DNA from: Onchocerca volvulus | Taxonomy: Eukaryota; Nematoda; Chromadorea; Rhabditida; Onchocercidae | Length of the DNA: 64,000 nt | Assembly: GCA_000499405.2 (NCBI GenBank) | Contig: HG738137.1 | Span: forward strand, 11,840,121-11,904,120 | Direction: 5' to 3' | Shown here: positions 12,287-26,900 of the stretch, piece by piece | Layout of the letters: each line of letters starts with the position of its first letter | How positions within the stretch are numbered: the first letter of the stretch is position 1 | Made by a program: the position numbers and the translations under genes | The notes under the pieces: model-generated | Databases searched by the model: none | What the model was told of the DNA's origin: nothing | Seen by the model: only the letters and a program-made list of their open reading frames with translations

Positions 12287-14914
12287 TGATTGTTTTTTGC
12301 ATAAAATTGTGTAAACATTTACTGGAAATGATTCACTTACTTACTCATCAATATACCAAACTAATTTTTTAATTTCCAAATATTTTGCTCGTTATTCTAA
12401 ACAATAATTGGAATTAATTTTGTTGTTTTTTTTTCTTTGAAATTTTTATGTATGCATAACAATTTATCTTGGCTAGCCTAGTCTTAATACTAGATATCTT
12501 ATATTTTTAAAAATAATTACATTAGACTTTCTTTTTTTGGGGAAAAAAGGAAGTAGAAGGAATGACAAGAAAAGCATCAGATATTTCACCTATTTGACGA
12601 TATTTTTAAACTATAAAAAAATTTTTTGAATTTTTGCCATCAGACTTCTAAAGCATCAGAAGGCATTAATTTAAAATACATGTCAGATTTTTTTTTTATT
12701 CCCGTCTTTTTTTTGCAATATTTCATTATTTTTTTGAACGACATTTAATTTGCACGTTTGATTTCACAATTTCACATTTAATTAATTTTCATTGCCAACA
12801 GATTTGATTTTAAACTTGAATAGCAATATAATTCATATGATCATATTATTTACGCCAAATTAACATATTGCTATTAGAAACTACAAAACATGAATAGGCA
12901 TAGATCTTAGTATTTATTTTCCATTTAAATTTAATTTGTATATTTGTAAACTCCTCATTTAACATTAACAGTTTTTTAATTTTATTATTTCAACGAAAAA
13001 TAATAATTTTTAGAATTAATTTTTCGTCTGGAAAATTTATATTTTTCTAAATTTTTCTCTTGGCAAATTTCTTGACATTATTGATGATCGTCTCCAAATA
13101 ATCCATTATATGATAGTGATTTTTACTAATTATTATGGATTTTTTTTTTTAATCTTTCTGTTGAGTAATTTCAATGTTTATTACAAATCTTTAAATAATC
13201 CATTTTTCGATGATGATAATCACCGAATAAGATAAAAACAGGGCGGAATAAAACTAAGAAAAACAAAAATTGTAACTGAGAAATTGTAAAGTTTAAAATG
13301 AACAAGAAAACAGTAAGTATCCGAAAAACATGAATATTTCTTTTTTTTTTACATGCAATAAATTTAAATCTAATTTCAATGACATTTTCACGAATTGATA
13401 ACAATTTATTGAAATTCTCATCTTTTTAACTCCGTTATTTGAGTTGAATGGCACATCTGAGGTGTACCGGAGGGCGGGAAAGTCTTTATAAGGCGAAATT
13501 TGTTCAATTAATTACTACATATATTTTGCAAAAAAGTCATCGAATAGTAAGTTTTGTGGTTTACCAATGAAAAAGATATAGAATTTTTCTTACTTTTCGA
13601 AAAAAATCTGAAAATTTACCTGAAAGTAATCTTTTTTGAAAATCTATTTTGATTTAGGTTAAAAATTTACTAGAAAAGAAATAAAATGTTGAAAATTTCT
13701 TAAAAAGATTTTATAAAATAAGAGTCGTGTTATTTAAAATGCTAATATGTGTAATAAAATGTAAAATAATTATTACTGATAAATTTATTAAAGTTGTATT
13801 CATATTTTTATCATTAATTCATCAAAAGATCTGATGAGATATAATTTTTTTGTAATTTTAGTAGTAAATTCATGATGATTATTTTGATTAGTAAACTTCT
13901 AAAAATGATATGAAATGATAAAATGTGCAGGGAAATTTCATCCAGGTGAATCTATCACAATAAAATAACTATAATGATATCAGAAAGTTGTATTGTAATA
14001 ATATCGAAAAATTACTGCAGCCGCTATCATTGTTTGAAAATTGTTGCTAACATAAAATTATCAAAATATTGAGTTTTTTTTTTTGAACAAATAAATGAAT
14101 TTAAAATAATCGCTAAAGCCTCTACAAATCATATTTGAATGGTTAGTTTCTTTCTTTTTATATTTTGTTTGGAAAGTTTATACTTTTTATATTTTTGAAG
14201 AGTAAATTAATTAGTAATTTTGCTAAATGTAAACATGATTTTTTTTTTTAATGAGATTATTGATTATCTTTAAATAGCTAAAAATTAAAATCAATTTATT
14301 GTTATAATATTTGCATTCAAATTCTTCCCTTTCTCAATGTATAATATTTTATGATTTTTACGATAAAAGTTAAAAATTAAATTTAAATTTATCATCATTA
14401 TCATCATCATTAACTGACATGCGTAAATGTAGCGTTCGTTTGTCGCCTTCAAACGACATTTATCATTTTCGATCATTAGGAAGTTTGTCATTTCATGTTC
14501 AGCAACGCCCGTCTTTCCTGACTACCTTTAAATCATTCATTCATCCGTAATCTTACCTTTCTTCCTTTCTACTTTCTCCTACCTCTTTCCTAACTTCATC
14601 TAATATTTTTGGTTAATTATTATTATCATTCATTATCATTATCATCACTTTTATCAAAAATTTTATTTATCTTCTAAATCATCAGTGATAACATCTTTAT
14701 ATAACACTGATGTTAGTAATTAATTTCTTCAGTTAACATTGATATTAGTAATTAATTTCTTGAGTTATTACTGTTACTGCTTATTAGTAGTTAGTAAATG
14801 ATGTTATTGTTGTTGATGATAGTGATTTTGATAATGAAAGCGATGATTTGTGATAATAATTAGCAAAGGAAGCGATATTGTCACGAATGCAGATCAAGTT
14901 TTGCGACGATATTT
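12287..14914. other. Intergenic region between the two carboxypeptidases
   Basis: About 2.6 kb of AT-rich DNA with no credible coding exon. A short GC-richer patch at about 13445-13495 (containing GGAGGGCGGGAAAG) stands out but matches nothing recognised. TCATTATCATC-type simple sequence lies at 14390-14410 and 14620-14650. The last few hundred bases upstream of 14915 should contain the promoter of the second copy. Confidence 0.5.
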
Positions 14915-17900
14915 ATGGAACGACAACAACGACCAAAACAACAATTGATAATTATATTCTGCACATTACTGATATGTTTAAATCAAGTAACAAGATCTAT
15001 AGCTGATAATAAAACATTATATGATTATGATGATATTATTTACAATAACAATATCAGCAATACCAACAATACTACTGATATCAATGATTCTCATGTTGCT
15101 GATGAAAATTATTCAGTTTTACGACTACATACCAAAGATCTCAATCAATTTTTGTTTGTACAAAAATTGGCCGATTCATCTGTTGATCTCAAAGTAAGTA
15201 TTCTTTCTTTCTTTTTTTATTTGTTTTTTCATCTTTCTACTGATTAAAATTTACCCAAAATTGTACGAAAAATTTTTCCTTTTTTTTTTTTTATTTTTTA
15301 AATAAAAAAGAATGGGAAAGAAAAAAAAACAAAACGAAATAACAATTAAAGATTTATGAGGTTGAACTAGAAGGAGAAAAAAAATAAGAAACAAGAATGA
15401 ATTCATCAAAAATAAATCAAGAAAAGAAAAAAAGAAACATAAAGAGAATTAATTTGAAAATAATTTTGTATTAAATGAGTTCACATTTTATTTATTAAAT
15501 TAGAGTGGAAAAAGAAAATTTTCTTCTGTTTTTTATGATAATCTAAGAACTATTAATAATTCAAAATATACATATACAGTATTGCATGAATTACTAGATA
15601 AATTATTGAGAAAATCCGAAAATTTGAATTAATTTTTGAAATTTATAACTTTCAAATTAATATTTATATTTTTTGTCGAATTAATTAAGAAAAAATAAGT
15701 GTATAATTCGCTAATTTTATACTTTATTTGCTTTTATAATGAATGAATAAATCACAAATAATTTTAAAAAATAACATAAATGAAACTCATCAGACAATAA
15801 TTCGAAATTGAAATTTGCTCTCCAAATAATTATCGATTAAAAAAATTGGATTAGATTAATTTGATTATATAAACTAAATTATTTTTACCATTACTTCTTT
15901 GTCAGAAGTTTGGTTCATCAGTAGAAGCCCCTGTTATTATTGGAATTTGCGTAGTAAAAAAATAAAAATAAGTTTTATGGAGCAATTCAAACCTTCGAAA
16001 AAAAAAAACCAATTGACCCGAAATCGATTATTAGTAGAGATCAATTAATAGCGCTAAATATATCAATGGATATTTTGTAGGCTTAGATATTTCTCGCTTA
16101 CTGTATGCTAATTGTATTACGGTAATGAATAATTTTTATTGAGATATTTCTTGAAATGCAATGTACTTTTACAGAATCTATCATATTTAAAGTTTATATT
16201 AACAATTACATTACTATTACGATATTTAAAAATGAAAAAAAAATTCGATTTTTTCATTTAGGTATTAATTTAATTACTGAGGACATTTGTGCTAATAGAC
16301 TTTTTGATGCATTAGAGTTAAATTTTAAAATACTTTTAAGTTATAATAGATTATTATGTAGTATCGGTTAATTTTTTTTAAAGAAAAGGTTATTTAGTTG
16401 ATTCTTATCAATTTTCAAAAAATGTTTCAAAACTTCACAAGTTAACGGATAAAGCGGCAATTACAAAGATTTACATTGGAAAAAATCAAATTTCATTTCC
16501 AAAATTTCCTCATCACATTATATGACGTATTATGTCATTTAAAATATTTCCTCCTTCCCCCCCCCCCCCCCCCCCAAAAAAAAAGGCATGGAAAAATTTC
16601 ATGTATTTTTGAAATTGTTCCTGTCTCGATCATTGAGCATTTGACATGAAATTTTTATTTTCTTTTTTATCAAAGAAATTCCCATTGATTGATTCGTTTT
16701 CTTTTCTTGTTTTTCTAGGAAATGATTTTTCTCAATCCTTACTTCTTGATATTGATTAAAATTAAGAAATAATTTCATTCAAATACCATTATTTACAATG
16801 ATAATCATCGTATGATCAAACCATTGATCTTATTTTGTGTTTGATTTCATCTTGCATATTTGATTGCATTTTGCGATTTTGATATGCAATTTAATAATAT
16901 GCAGCTAGGAATTGAATTCAAAAGAAAAAAAAAGACTAAACAAATAAATATATATAAATAAATAGAATAAAACAAGGAAAATATCAAATATTCTAAAGAA
17001 AAAAAAAAGAAGAAAAGCTATTTGGGGGAAGCAAATGAAATTCAAAAAATATAAATTAAAATTAAATTATATCGAAATTTTAGATAAATTTCTGGAAAAT
17101 AGCACGAATTGTAAACGATACAAGTGATGTGATGGTTCCGGCAAGTACCATGAAAAAAATCTTGCATTTATTAAAAACGGAAAATATTAATGTGACTATT
17201 ACTATTCCTGATGTTGAACGGTTATCATTTTTTTTTTTTTTTTTTGAAATTTCATTTTTATAAATTTACTTTCATTTCTAACCTTTATTTCACAACAAAA
17301 AAAAAGTCACGTACGAAAGTACCAATTTATATAATAAGTATAGTTTAAAAAAAATGAAATAAATGACGAAAAAAAATTGTTAAAATTATTTGAATGAAAA
17401 GGAAAATTTTTAAAATTTAACATTTTGTAATTAATTTTGCTTTAATGTAATTTAGTGTAATTTTTCTTGCGTTTTTTTTTTTTTTTTTTTTTTTTTTTTG
17501 GAAATTTAGTATTTAATATCATTTACCACAATTTTTTTAAAAAATATGATGCATAATTTAATTGTTTACTGTTTGATATTTTGATTGTTTATTTGAAATG
17601 AAATTTCAATAAATCATTTCTTTTTTCTAAAATTTAAGTTAAAAATATTAGTTAATCGATTTTTTTACAATATCTGAACTATTGTTATTTATTATCAATT
17701 AGAAATTTCTAACTTAAAATGAAATGATTTGTCATTTTGTTACAACACCAATCATTGTAATTTAATACTATCATTTGAAAAGTTGTTGTATTATAATTAT
17801 TTCAATCAGATAATTTTTAATGATTTATTTAAAGAACAAGAAAATTTGAAAAAAGCAATGCTATAATAGTATTTTGTAACTAGACCATAGCTTTTTCGGG

Positions 17901-20900
17901 ATTTTGTAAAATTTTTTTCCCAAATTCATCAATTTCTTGAAGAAATTGTTAAACTTTTTTCCTATTTTTAAAATTCATGGAGTTTTTTTCAATATATTTT
18001 CCATTTTCTTTAGCATTTTTCATTTAATTTCTTTTTCTTTCTTACAAATTAATGATGGAAGAAAAAAAAATGTAGAAATAACATATTGCATACTCTGGAA
18101 TTTGGCGAAAAAATAAGTGATTGGGATGTTCATTTGTAATTATTTGAAAATTTGAAAATGAACAAATATTGGCAAGACAATATTAAGTTTGACATTTAAT
18201 GTAAACAAAGAATTATTTTTTTTTTAATAATAGAATAAAAAAATTAGAAAATTCTGGAAATTCCAAATATTTTTAAAAGACATGTTTATTCTATTTGATA
18301 AAGAAATGGAGCATTGTCACATCGTATAAAACGAAACAGAATTAATTAATTTATTTTTTTTTCTGATACAAGTTTCGTTTTTTTCTTCTGTATTTTTTTT
18401 TTGAGTATTTTTGTGTAATTTTTGAAGGAAAAGTTTATTCACCTGTCATCAACTTTTTTTATTATTCAAATTTTTCGTCCGTAGTGATTTGTCCACAATT
18501 TGCTTATCACTAAATTTTTCATCTGCATCATTATCATCAAATCTTTCATCACAATTATCTGCCGACAATTTGTTTAACACGAAATTTCGCATCGATATTT
18601 ATTCGTTCACAATTTATTTATCAACAAATCTTTCATCTACATTTATTTATCCACAATTTATTTATCACCAAATATATTATCATCTAATTTCCCGTTCGTA
18701 ATTTATCAACAATTTTCATTTTTATACTAAAATCTATCTATACAATATGTCCTTTTTATTCCTTTATTTTAAAATTGATAATAAAAAAGCAGAGAACAAA
18801 ATTTTTGAAATAAATTTAAAAAAATTGATGTGATGAATGGGAAAAGGTATGATTTAAAAAAAAAAAAAAAAAAGCTATTTTTAATTTTTTCTAATTTAAC
18901 AGAAACATGTTTTCTTTTTTTTTTTAAATAAACATTTTAATCATGTAGTAGTACTGAACTTAACATTGGAATGATTATTTTACGGCAATAATGATAATAA
19001 AATAAGTGAGAGAATTGATATTGATAGATGGAAAATAAATGAGAATTGAAAAAATATGAATTTTCAATTGAACAACATGCCAATAATAAACTGTTAAAAA
19101 AAAGAAAAATATTTGAAACTGTTACTAATGTTAGTTTTGATTTAATTCATTTCAAAAATTAAATGATTTTGATGCATCATATTGAAACATTCCAAATTTT
19201 CAGGAGAAAAAAAAAATGCATCTTTATCAAATTTACATTATTGGAAAAATTGAATTGAAAAGCCATCAAGATCAGTTACTTGTTGTTGTATAAATTAAAT
19301 AACTATATCGTTTAAAATATATTTTGAATTATTTCGAATCATTTCTTCTATTATAGTTCTACCATTTATTTTAGCTACAAATTATAAAAACTCAATTAAA
19401 TTATTCGATATATTAAAAAAATAAGACTGAAATTTCGTAATTAAGTAAAAAAAAAAAAGTTTATTTTAATTACTTCCTCAAATGTTGGATAAAAAAGTTA
19501 AAATTTCAAAATATAAAATAAACAGTATATAATTCGAACTTTATTCTTTCCTCTTCAGTTTGTAGACTTTTTTTTTCAATACAATAATTATAATTAGGAG
19601 AAAAAATGACTCAAAATAGTCAAATTATTTTAGCCTACAGTATCTTCTGTTTCAGATTAATTATAAAACAAAAAGAAAATAAAGAGAGAAGAAAACTCAT
19701 CTTCGAGCACCTTCGTTATCGAGATGATTCAAGATCAAGTTCGAGATCAACCACTGATTCTACCATATATAACTTCTATTCATACGGTTCATACAAAGAA
19801 ATGCTGGAATGGTTACGATCCTTGGCCAGGAAATATTCGAATTTCGTACGGTATATAACAATTGGAATATCTCATGAAAGACGTAACATTGATGGTTTAG
19901 AGGTTTGCTAATAATTGAAATCGTTGCAATATCCTGTTAATTTATGTAGAATTTTGATAATCGTAAACTTCGATCAATATTAAATATGCGATGATCTTAA
20001 TCATGCTATTATATCGCTCTAGAAGTATTAAAATTATTCGGGATATCTAAAATCCAGAAAAATGTTAAATTTTGTTGATTGAAATGAACTTATCTCTTGT
20101 AGCATAAAATTTATCTTTTTTTTTTTTTTGAATTTAAGTTCAAGTTTGCTATTCCTCGGTAAATGCAAGAAAAAGATGAAGTTTTTATTCCTCATTACAA
20201 ATAACCTGAAAAGAAGAGTGAAAAAAGATTGAATATTTTACTTACTACTATTTGAAATACTGATAATAACAAAAGATTCTTTTATTTCGTGTTTTTATTC
20301 ACTAATAATATAATTTATTCAACTAAAAATTTTAAATCATTTGTGAAAATAAATGATTTTTTCAAATTTCCTTATGAAATAACTTTTTTTTTTCAAAATT
20401 TATGGTTTTGTTTGAAATTTCGTTTCGACACAATTAATTTCGGCTAATTAATTTTTGCAAATGAATAAAATGACAAATTTATAAAAAAAAAACTTTTACA
20501 AAATTCGATTTTCGTTTTTTATCAAAATTTTTGCGCTTTTTTTCTTTGTTAATCCTTTTCTTAGATTACACCAAAATGTCCCTTTTTTTTTCTCCTTTCA
20601 TCTTTTTATTCCCGATTAATTGCTATTTATTTTCTTATCTATCCATTTATCTATCTATCTATCCATCCTTTCACTTGTTCAATTCAAATTCGAGAAATCA
20701 CTCGAATTTTAAATATTGATAAGAAAAAAAAGTTTGAAGACAAAAACTTGTCCAAAATTTTAAACAAAAGTAATTATCACATGATCAATGGTTAATTTGA
20801 TGTATGAAGGATCAAAATAGGATGCGAATGAAACGATTTCATCGTAATAATTTTCTATTTTTTTTTTTTTTAGAAATGTCAATGATGTGCAAGAAATGCA

Positions 20901-23900
20901 TAATTTTGTGTGTAAAGTTTACTGAAGAAAGAAAAAAACTAATTAATGACTTTCATTTAATTAATGATTTTCAATGATAGTAAAATACGATAAGAAAACA
21001 GACAAAGATTTAAAAAACAATTTCAAAAAAAAAAGAAAGCATTCTAAAATATTGCAACAATCATTAATGAAAGATACAACTTTAATGATAAAAATTATCA
21101 TTTATGCCTTAAACATCTGTAAAATGGAGTTAATTGAAGAAAGAAAAAAAAAATTAATTAATGACTTTCAATGATAGTAAAATACAGGTAGAAAATAGAC
21201 AAAGATTTAAAAAAATAAACTTCAAAGAAAATTACTCTAAAATGTTGTAACGATCATTAATTATAGGTAGAATTTTAATGATGAAAGTTATCATTGATGC
21301 CTTAATTATCTAAACAATCATATTAAATCGACAAACTACAAAGAAAAAAAAATTAATTGTAAAGTCTTCTAATATTTCTTAACAAATTTTTATTGAAATT
21401 ATGTTAATAAAATATTTTTGACAGAAATTTTTTCTTTTTTTCAAGGCAAAATACAACAAGATACAATTTCTTGACATTTATTTTTGCAAAATCGTCGGAC
21501 AATTTTTTTTTTTGAATTTTGTAAATTTCTTTTAATATTTTAAAAGTTACTGAATTTTCAATTGCAATCGATAAGAGTAATTTGGATGATTTTGTACTTG
21601 CTGACAATTCGTCGCAAATTGATCTTTCAAAATTTCATTCAAATTATGAATGCTTACTTCATTTCAAAATTTCAAATGATAATATCTTCAAGTAATATTT
21701 GCTTTTAGCTTATATCTGCAATAATAATGATAGTAATAGAAATAATCATAACAAGTATGATAGTTCGATTGAATCATCTTTTAAATTTTCACAGGTTATC
21801 CTTTTTTTTTCCAAAATTTCGCAAATTTGCTCTTTTTAAATTTTACAAACTAATTCAGATAAAATTTAAAAAAATTCATTTGAAAATAATGAAATAAAAA
21901 TTTTCAGATTGGTGGAAATAATCAATCGAAACGGGTATTCTGGATTGATGGTGGTATTCATGCACGTGAATGGGCAGCACCACATACAGCCTTATATTTT
22001 ATTCATCAATTAACATCGAGATATGGAAATGATGAAGAAATTACGAAATATGTTGATGAATTGACCTGGATCATAGTACCATGCCTGAATCCGGATGGTT
22101 ACGAATTTACGCGATCTTCAACCGATCCAAGTGTTAGTTAGTAGCTTATGAAAGAAAAACAAAAAAAAAAATTTTTTTTTTTTTGATTTATTTCCTTTTT
22201 TTTTCTTTTTTCTTTTTTTGACAATATATTTATTGATTCAAAAATGATTGAATGACAAAATAATTGAATAGATCTTTTGATAGAAATCAGTTCAATTTAA
22301 TCCATTCCTAATTTTTTGAGTATTCAATTTTATTAACATAGGAAAGTATAAGTAATGAAAAAACATAAGCTGTTTTTTCATCAAAAATGATCTAAAATAT
22401 GACATCAATCTTGTCTTTTTTTTTTTTTTTAACTTCAAATACATATCTCAGAACATTTTGCAAAATTCTTTGCATAATAATGGATAGGATTCTTCAGATA
22501 ATAGCTAAATTATAATGCAATTCAAGTAAAATTTGATGTCATGTAGGTCACGTAATTAGTGTTACGTATGTCACGTACCGAAAGAGAAGTATGGTTTTGA
22601 CTTTGAAACGTGAAAATGTGAAAATTTTTTGCTTCAGATTCGATTATGGCGTAAAAATCGTTCTCCATTGGCTTGTCAAAGGGATGAATGGGGATATAAA
22701 CGTTGCTGTCGTGGTGTTGATTTAAATCGAAATTTCGATTTTCATTTCAAAGGTAACTCAAAAATTAGTAGGATATAACTTAATGACTTTTTCTTAAAAT
22801 TTAAAGATTTCGCTGAAATTTAACAATTTTATATTAATTTTCTGATCAGATTAATTATTATTCGGCTCTTGTTCTGTTTAAAAAACGAAAAAAAAAACAT
22901 ATTATCATTCAAATATGAAATTATAAGTTTTTTGTAATTGGAATCAAATTTAATAATTGCAAAATAGTAATTTTAATTCTGCAAATCTTAGAAAGTGGTT
23001 CAAGTGACGATCCATGTGCCGAAACTTATCAAGGTAAAGCACCTTTCAGTGAACCAGAAACAAGGTTTGTTTGCTATTCACAGGCTAAACGATTTCAGTT
23101 TTGATAACAAATTAAAATTTAATTTCGAAATAATTTCTCTTAACCGACAGTTGAAATTCTTTTTTTTTTCAAGTTTAAAATATGTCAAACTGTTTTATAT
23201 TTATTCTACTATTACATAGATCTTTTATTACTCTTCCAAGTTGCAAAAAACAGAAATGGAGCGAATTATTAATGCGCCGAAATTTTATGATATCATATCA
23301 GATCGCTTATAATTAATTTCTGTCACAGTTGGCTCTTTTAAAATTTTAAGAGTAACGTTGAAAATTCATAAATCTTTTTCATTAATTTAATTCCACCTTT
23401 TTATGCCCTTTCCTCAATATATTATGTGAAATTACCTCTATATCTTATCATTATCATTCTTCAATCTCCATTTTATCATTTGCGAAAACAAATTAATAAT
23501 TAACGATCGCTAAACATTACCTTTAAGAGCTGTACGTGATGCCGTATTGTCAAATCGCTACCGTGGTCGTATTGATGCTTTTGTGACATTGCATACTTAC
23601 TCGCAACTTTGGATCCATCCATACGGACATCGTAAAGATACCTATCCTGGTGATATACAGGATTTGGTCAGCTTTGTTAATTTTGAAATTTCCAAATTTT
23701 ATCCGAATAAACAAACTCTTTGCATTAACATAATTCAATTTCTTTGGATTATGTCAATTAATACGAAGAAACACCTTCAAAAGAGAAAGAACCCATATAA
23801 ATATTAAAATTTTTGGTAACTATTTCACTTTCATTTTTTTTTAAAAATTCATTAACGTAAATTCAACGATACTTTAATTCAAATTTGAATTCGTTTATAT

Positions 23901-26900
23901 AAATTCAATAAAGGTAAAAGTTTCAAGCAAAATTTTATAAATAAGGATTTAATAACAATTATTAATTGATGAGGGTAAGTTTAAGGGTTGAAAACATTAA
24001 GTATTGATTTACATCATTCAATTGTCGTGAAAGATAAAAATTTTCTCGGTTAGTTTTCTTGCTGGTAACGCAGTATGTTATAGAAAATAATTATTCAAAG
24101 AATGATATCTTTGATGGAGTGTTTATCGATGTTGAGCTGGTTAACGATAATTGATAAGAATACTGCTCGATAGTTGGAATATAGAGTTATTTTCTGATTA
24201 CTGATAGTCGGAATATTTGTAGAGAGAATATTAGCGATATTTTCTGGGAGAATGGTTCATGATTGAGGAATGTTGGATGAGTATTGAAGGAGTATCACTC
24301 GTCCGTGTTACCTAAATCAGTTCTGAGTCAAATATACTTTCCCTCCAATCAATAGTAATACTTTTTAAAGGATATTTCTTTACCATATTCCTCTCATTTA
24401 CATAAGCTAGGTTATAAGATCAGGAGCATTTGCATGTGAATTAGTTCCCATTATTTATTATTGGAGATAAAGTTTAATAATCGCTGTAGTGAATATTCCT
24501 GAATCGTGGTGAGTAATGTCGACCAATAGCAAAATACCACCAGTGAATCTAGGCGAGTTGAGCTGAGTTATGTCGAGTCGAGTTGGGCTAAGCTGAGCAG
24601 AATCGAGGTGGTTGAATCGCGTCCAACCGTATTATATAGTCCTTATTTGAAAAAGATAGCCATTTTCTTAATACAACCGAATTTATATGTATTATTAGAG
24701 ATGGGAGTGGTTTACATTAACACCGGAAACTGTTAAAATCCAATTACAACATAAGCATCGTAACAAGATCTGGTGAGAATGTGAATTTGGACAAAGATGG
24801 GAATTTAGATAAATATTGTAAACGATTGATGGTAAAGGCATTTTCTGTATGACAGGAATACAAAGATATTGGCGTAGGTAAAAACAGAAAAAGCATGAGA
24901 AATAAATCTAAGGAATATAAATATCAGTGAAATGATTCACAATATTGGTTACATTCGTTTACAGTAGGGAATTTATTTAATTATTTGTTTGATATTTGGT
25001 TGGAATCTCGCGATATCGGAATTCGCGACAATCGCAAAGATGAGAATTACATTAGATATCGTAACACTCATTTCCATTCATCTTGAATGATAAATCATGT
25101 GGGAAATACTTTCGCAATACAATATTTTGATTATTTGAATATATTTGTGATAAAATCATTTCGGTCCTTTCCGACATTAATACTCTTGTTGCTGTTGAAG
25201 TACGAAGTTGGCAAAAAGGCAACAAATGCACTCAGCAAAATTTATGGCACGAAATATGTTGTTGGTAGTGGAGCCGATACATTATGTTAGTTTATTTCTC
25301 TTCTTAAGAGTAATCAAATATTTCCATTTTTTCTTTTCTTTTTTTTTTTTTTTTAAATTTATTAACCCTACTCCATTTTCGGAATTATCCAGCTTTATTA
25401 TTATTATGTGATTTTCCGACTTATTTGCTCAACTATTCTGTGCAAAATTATTGAACAATTAACTATTCAGCATTTTATTGCCTAACAGATAAATTAAAAC
25501 ATGAAAAATTTGACCAGTCCAGAAAAAATTATGAAAATTTGAATGTTTACTTAGATCCAGCATCTGGTGGTTCCGAAGATTGGGCGAAACAAACAGCAGG
25601 CATAAAATATGTGTACTTATTGGAATTACGACCTGATGAAAAAAGTGTGTTTTAAATAGTTTGCTATAATAGTGAAAATTGTAAAATTTACTGATATTAC
25701 TGAATTTTTCTATCATATCATTTACAAAAGATGTATTTTTTCTTTTTACTATATATTTAATAGTACTACAATGTTACTGAATGATTAATTACTCGACATT
25801 TTAACTATCTACCAAATTAGCTGATTTTAGAAATTATAATAGGTATTAGTTCCAATATTTTCAAAAACAATACTTTTAATATCATTAAGCTTAATCATAT
25901 TCGTTGCATGCAGATTGATAAGGTTAACCGGAAAATTCTATGAACTGCGACTTATATAATTCCATTTTAAAGATTGGGATGGATTTATCTTAGATGAACG
26001 ACAATTAATACCAACAGCAGCTGAAACTTGGGCTGGCATACGGGTAGTTGCCGATGCGGTGATCGAAAGAGCACATCGAAAAAATGCCAGAATTAATGGT
26101 AGTAAGAGAATTTCCAAAATTCTTGTTTATTGGGCAAATAATGCTAGAATTGGATAATGAAATAATTGATATATGATGTTTATACATGTATGCATCATAC
26201 TTTCAAGATTTTGGAAAATCCTGGACAAAAACTTTCTCAATTATTTCATTTCTAATTGAAATAAATGAAAAAATTTTGCACAAAATTTTGAATAAGGAAA
26301 CACGGAAGAATATTTTTAAGATGAAAAAATAAGAGAGAATAGAAATTGGACTTAATAATTTTGTAAATGACACCAAAAAACTTCATTTTTTCTTTTTTTT
26401 AAATTCGTTATCGTTATCTATTAATGTAAAATATCTAAGTCAAGATGAAAAGTAATTTATAATTTATCGATTGTATATAAATCTCATATTTTCTTTTCCA
26501 TCTCCACCACTGAATGCATATAAATATCTGTCTTCATCGTTTCACCTATTAGATACATAAATCTGATCAAATGAATCAAAAATTTTGCATGTAATTGTCA
26601 GGAAAAATGAAAGCCGCATGCAGTATAACAAGCTATGATAATATCATCATATATCGCACATTTTTATGAATTCTACTAGATTTCGAGTATTGTTTATTTT
26701 TTTGATGTTATTCGCCGTCTTTTTCTGTGCCATGTTTGCAATCATTTTATCAATTAAAAACATATCTAAATGTTTTTAAACAACATGACAATATTAGAGG
26801 TTAACTCTCTTCGAAGCTATGTTAGAAAACGGGAAAAGTAAAACTTTCCGGATAATACGGGATTACTCCAATACCTTAACTTGATAAGTGCAAGAAGAAA

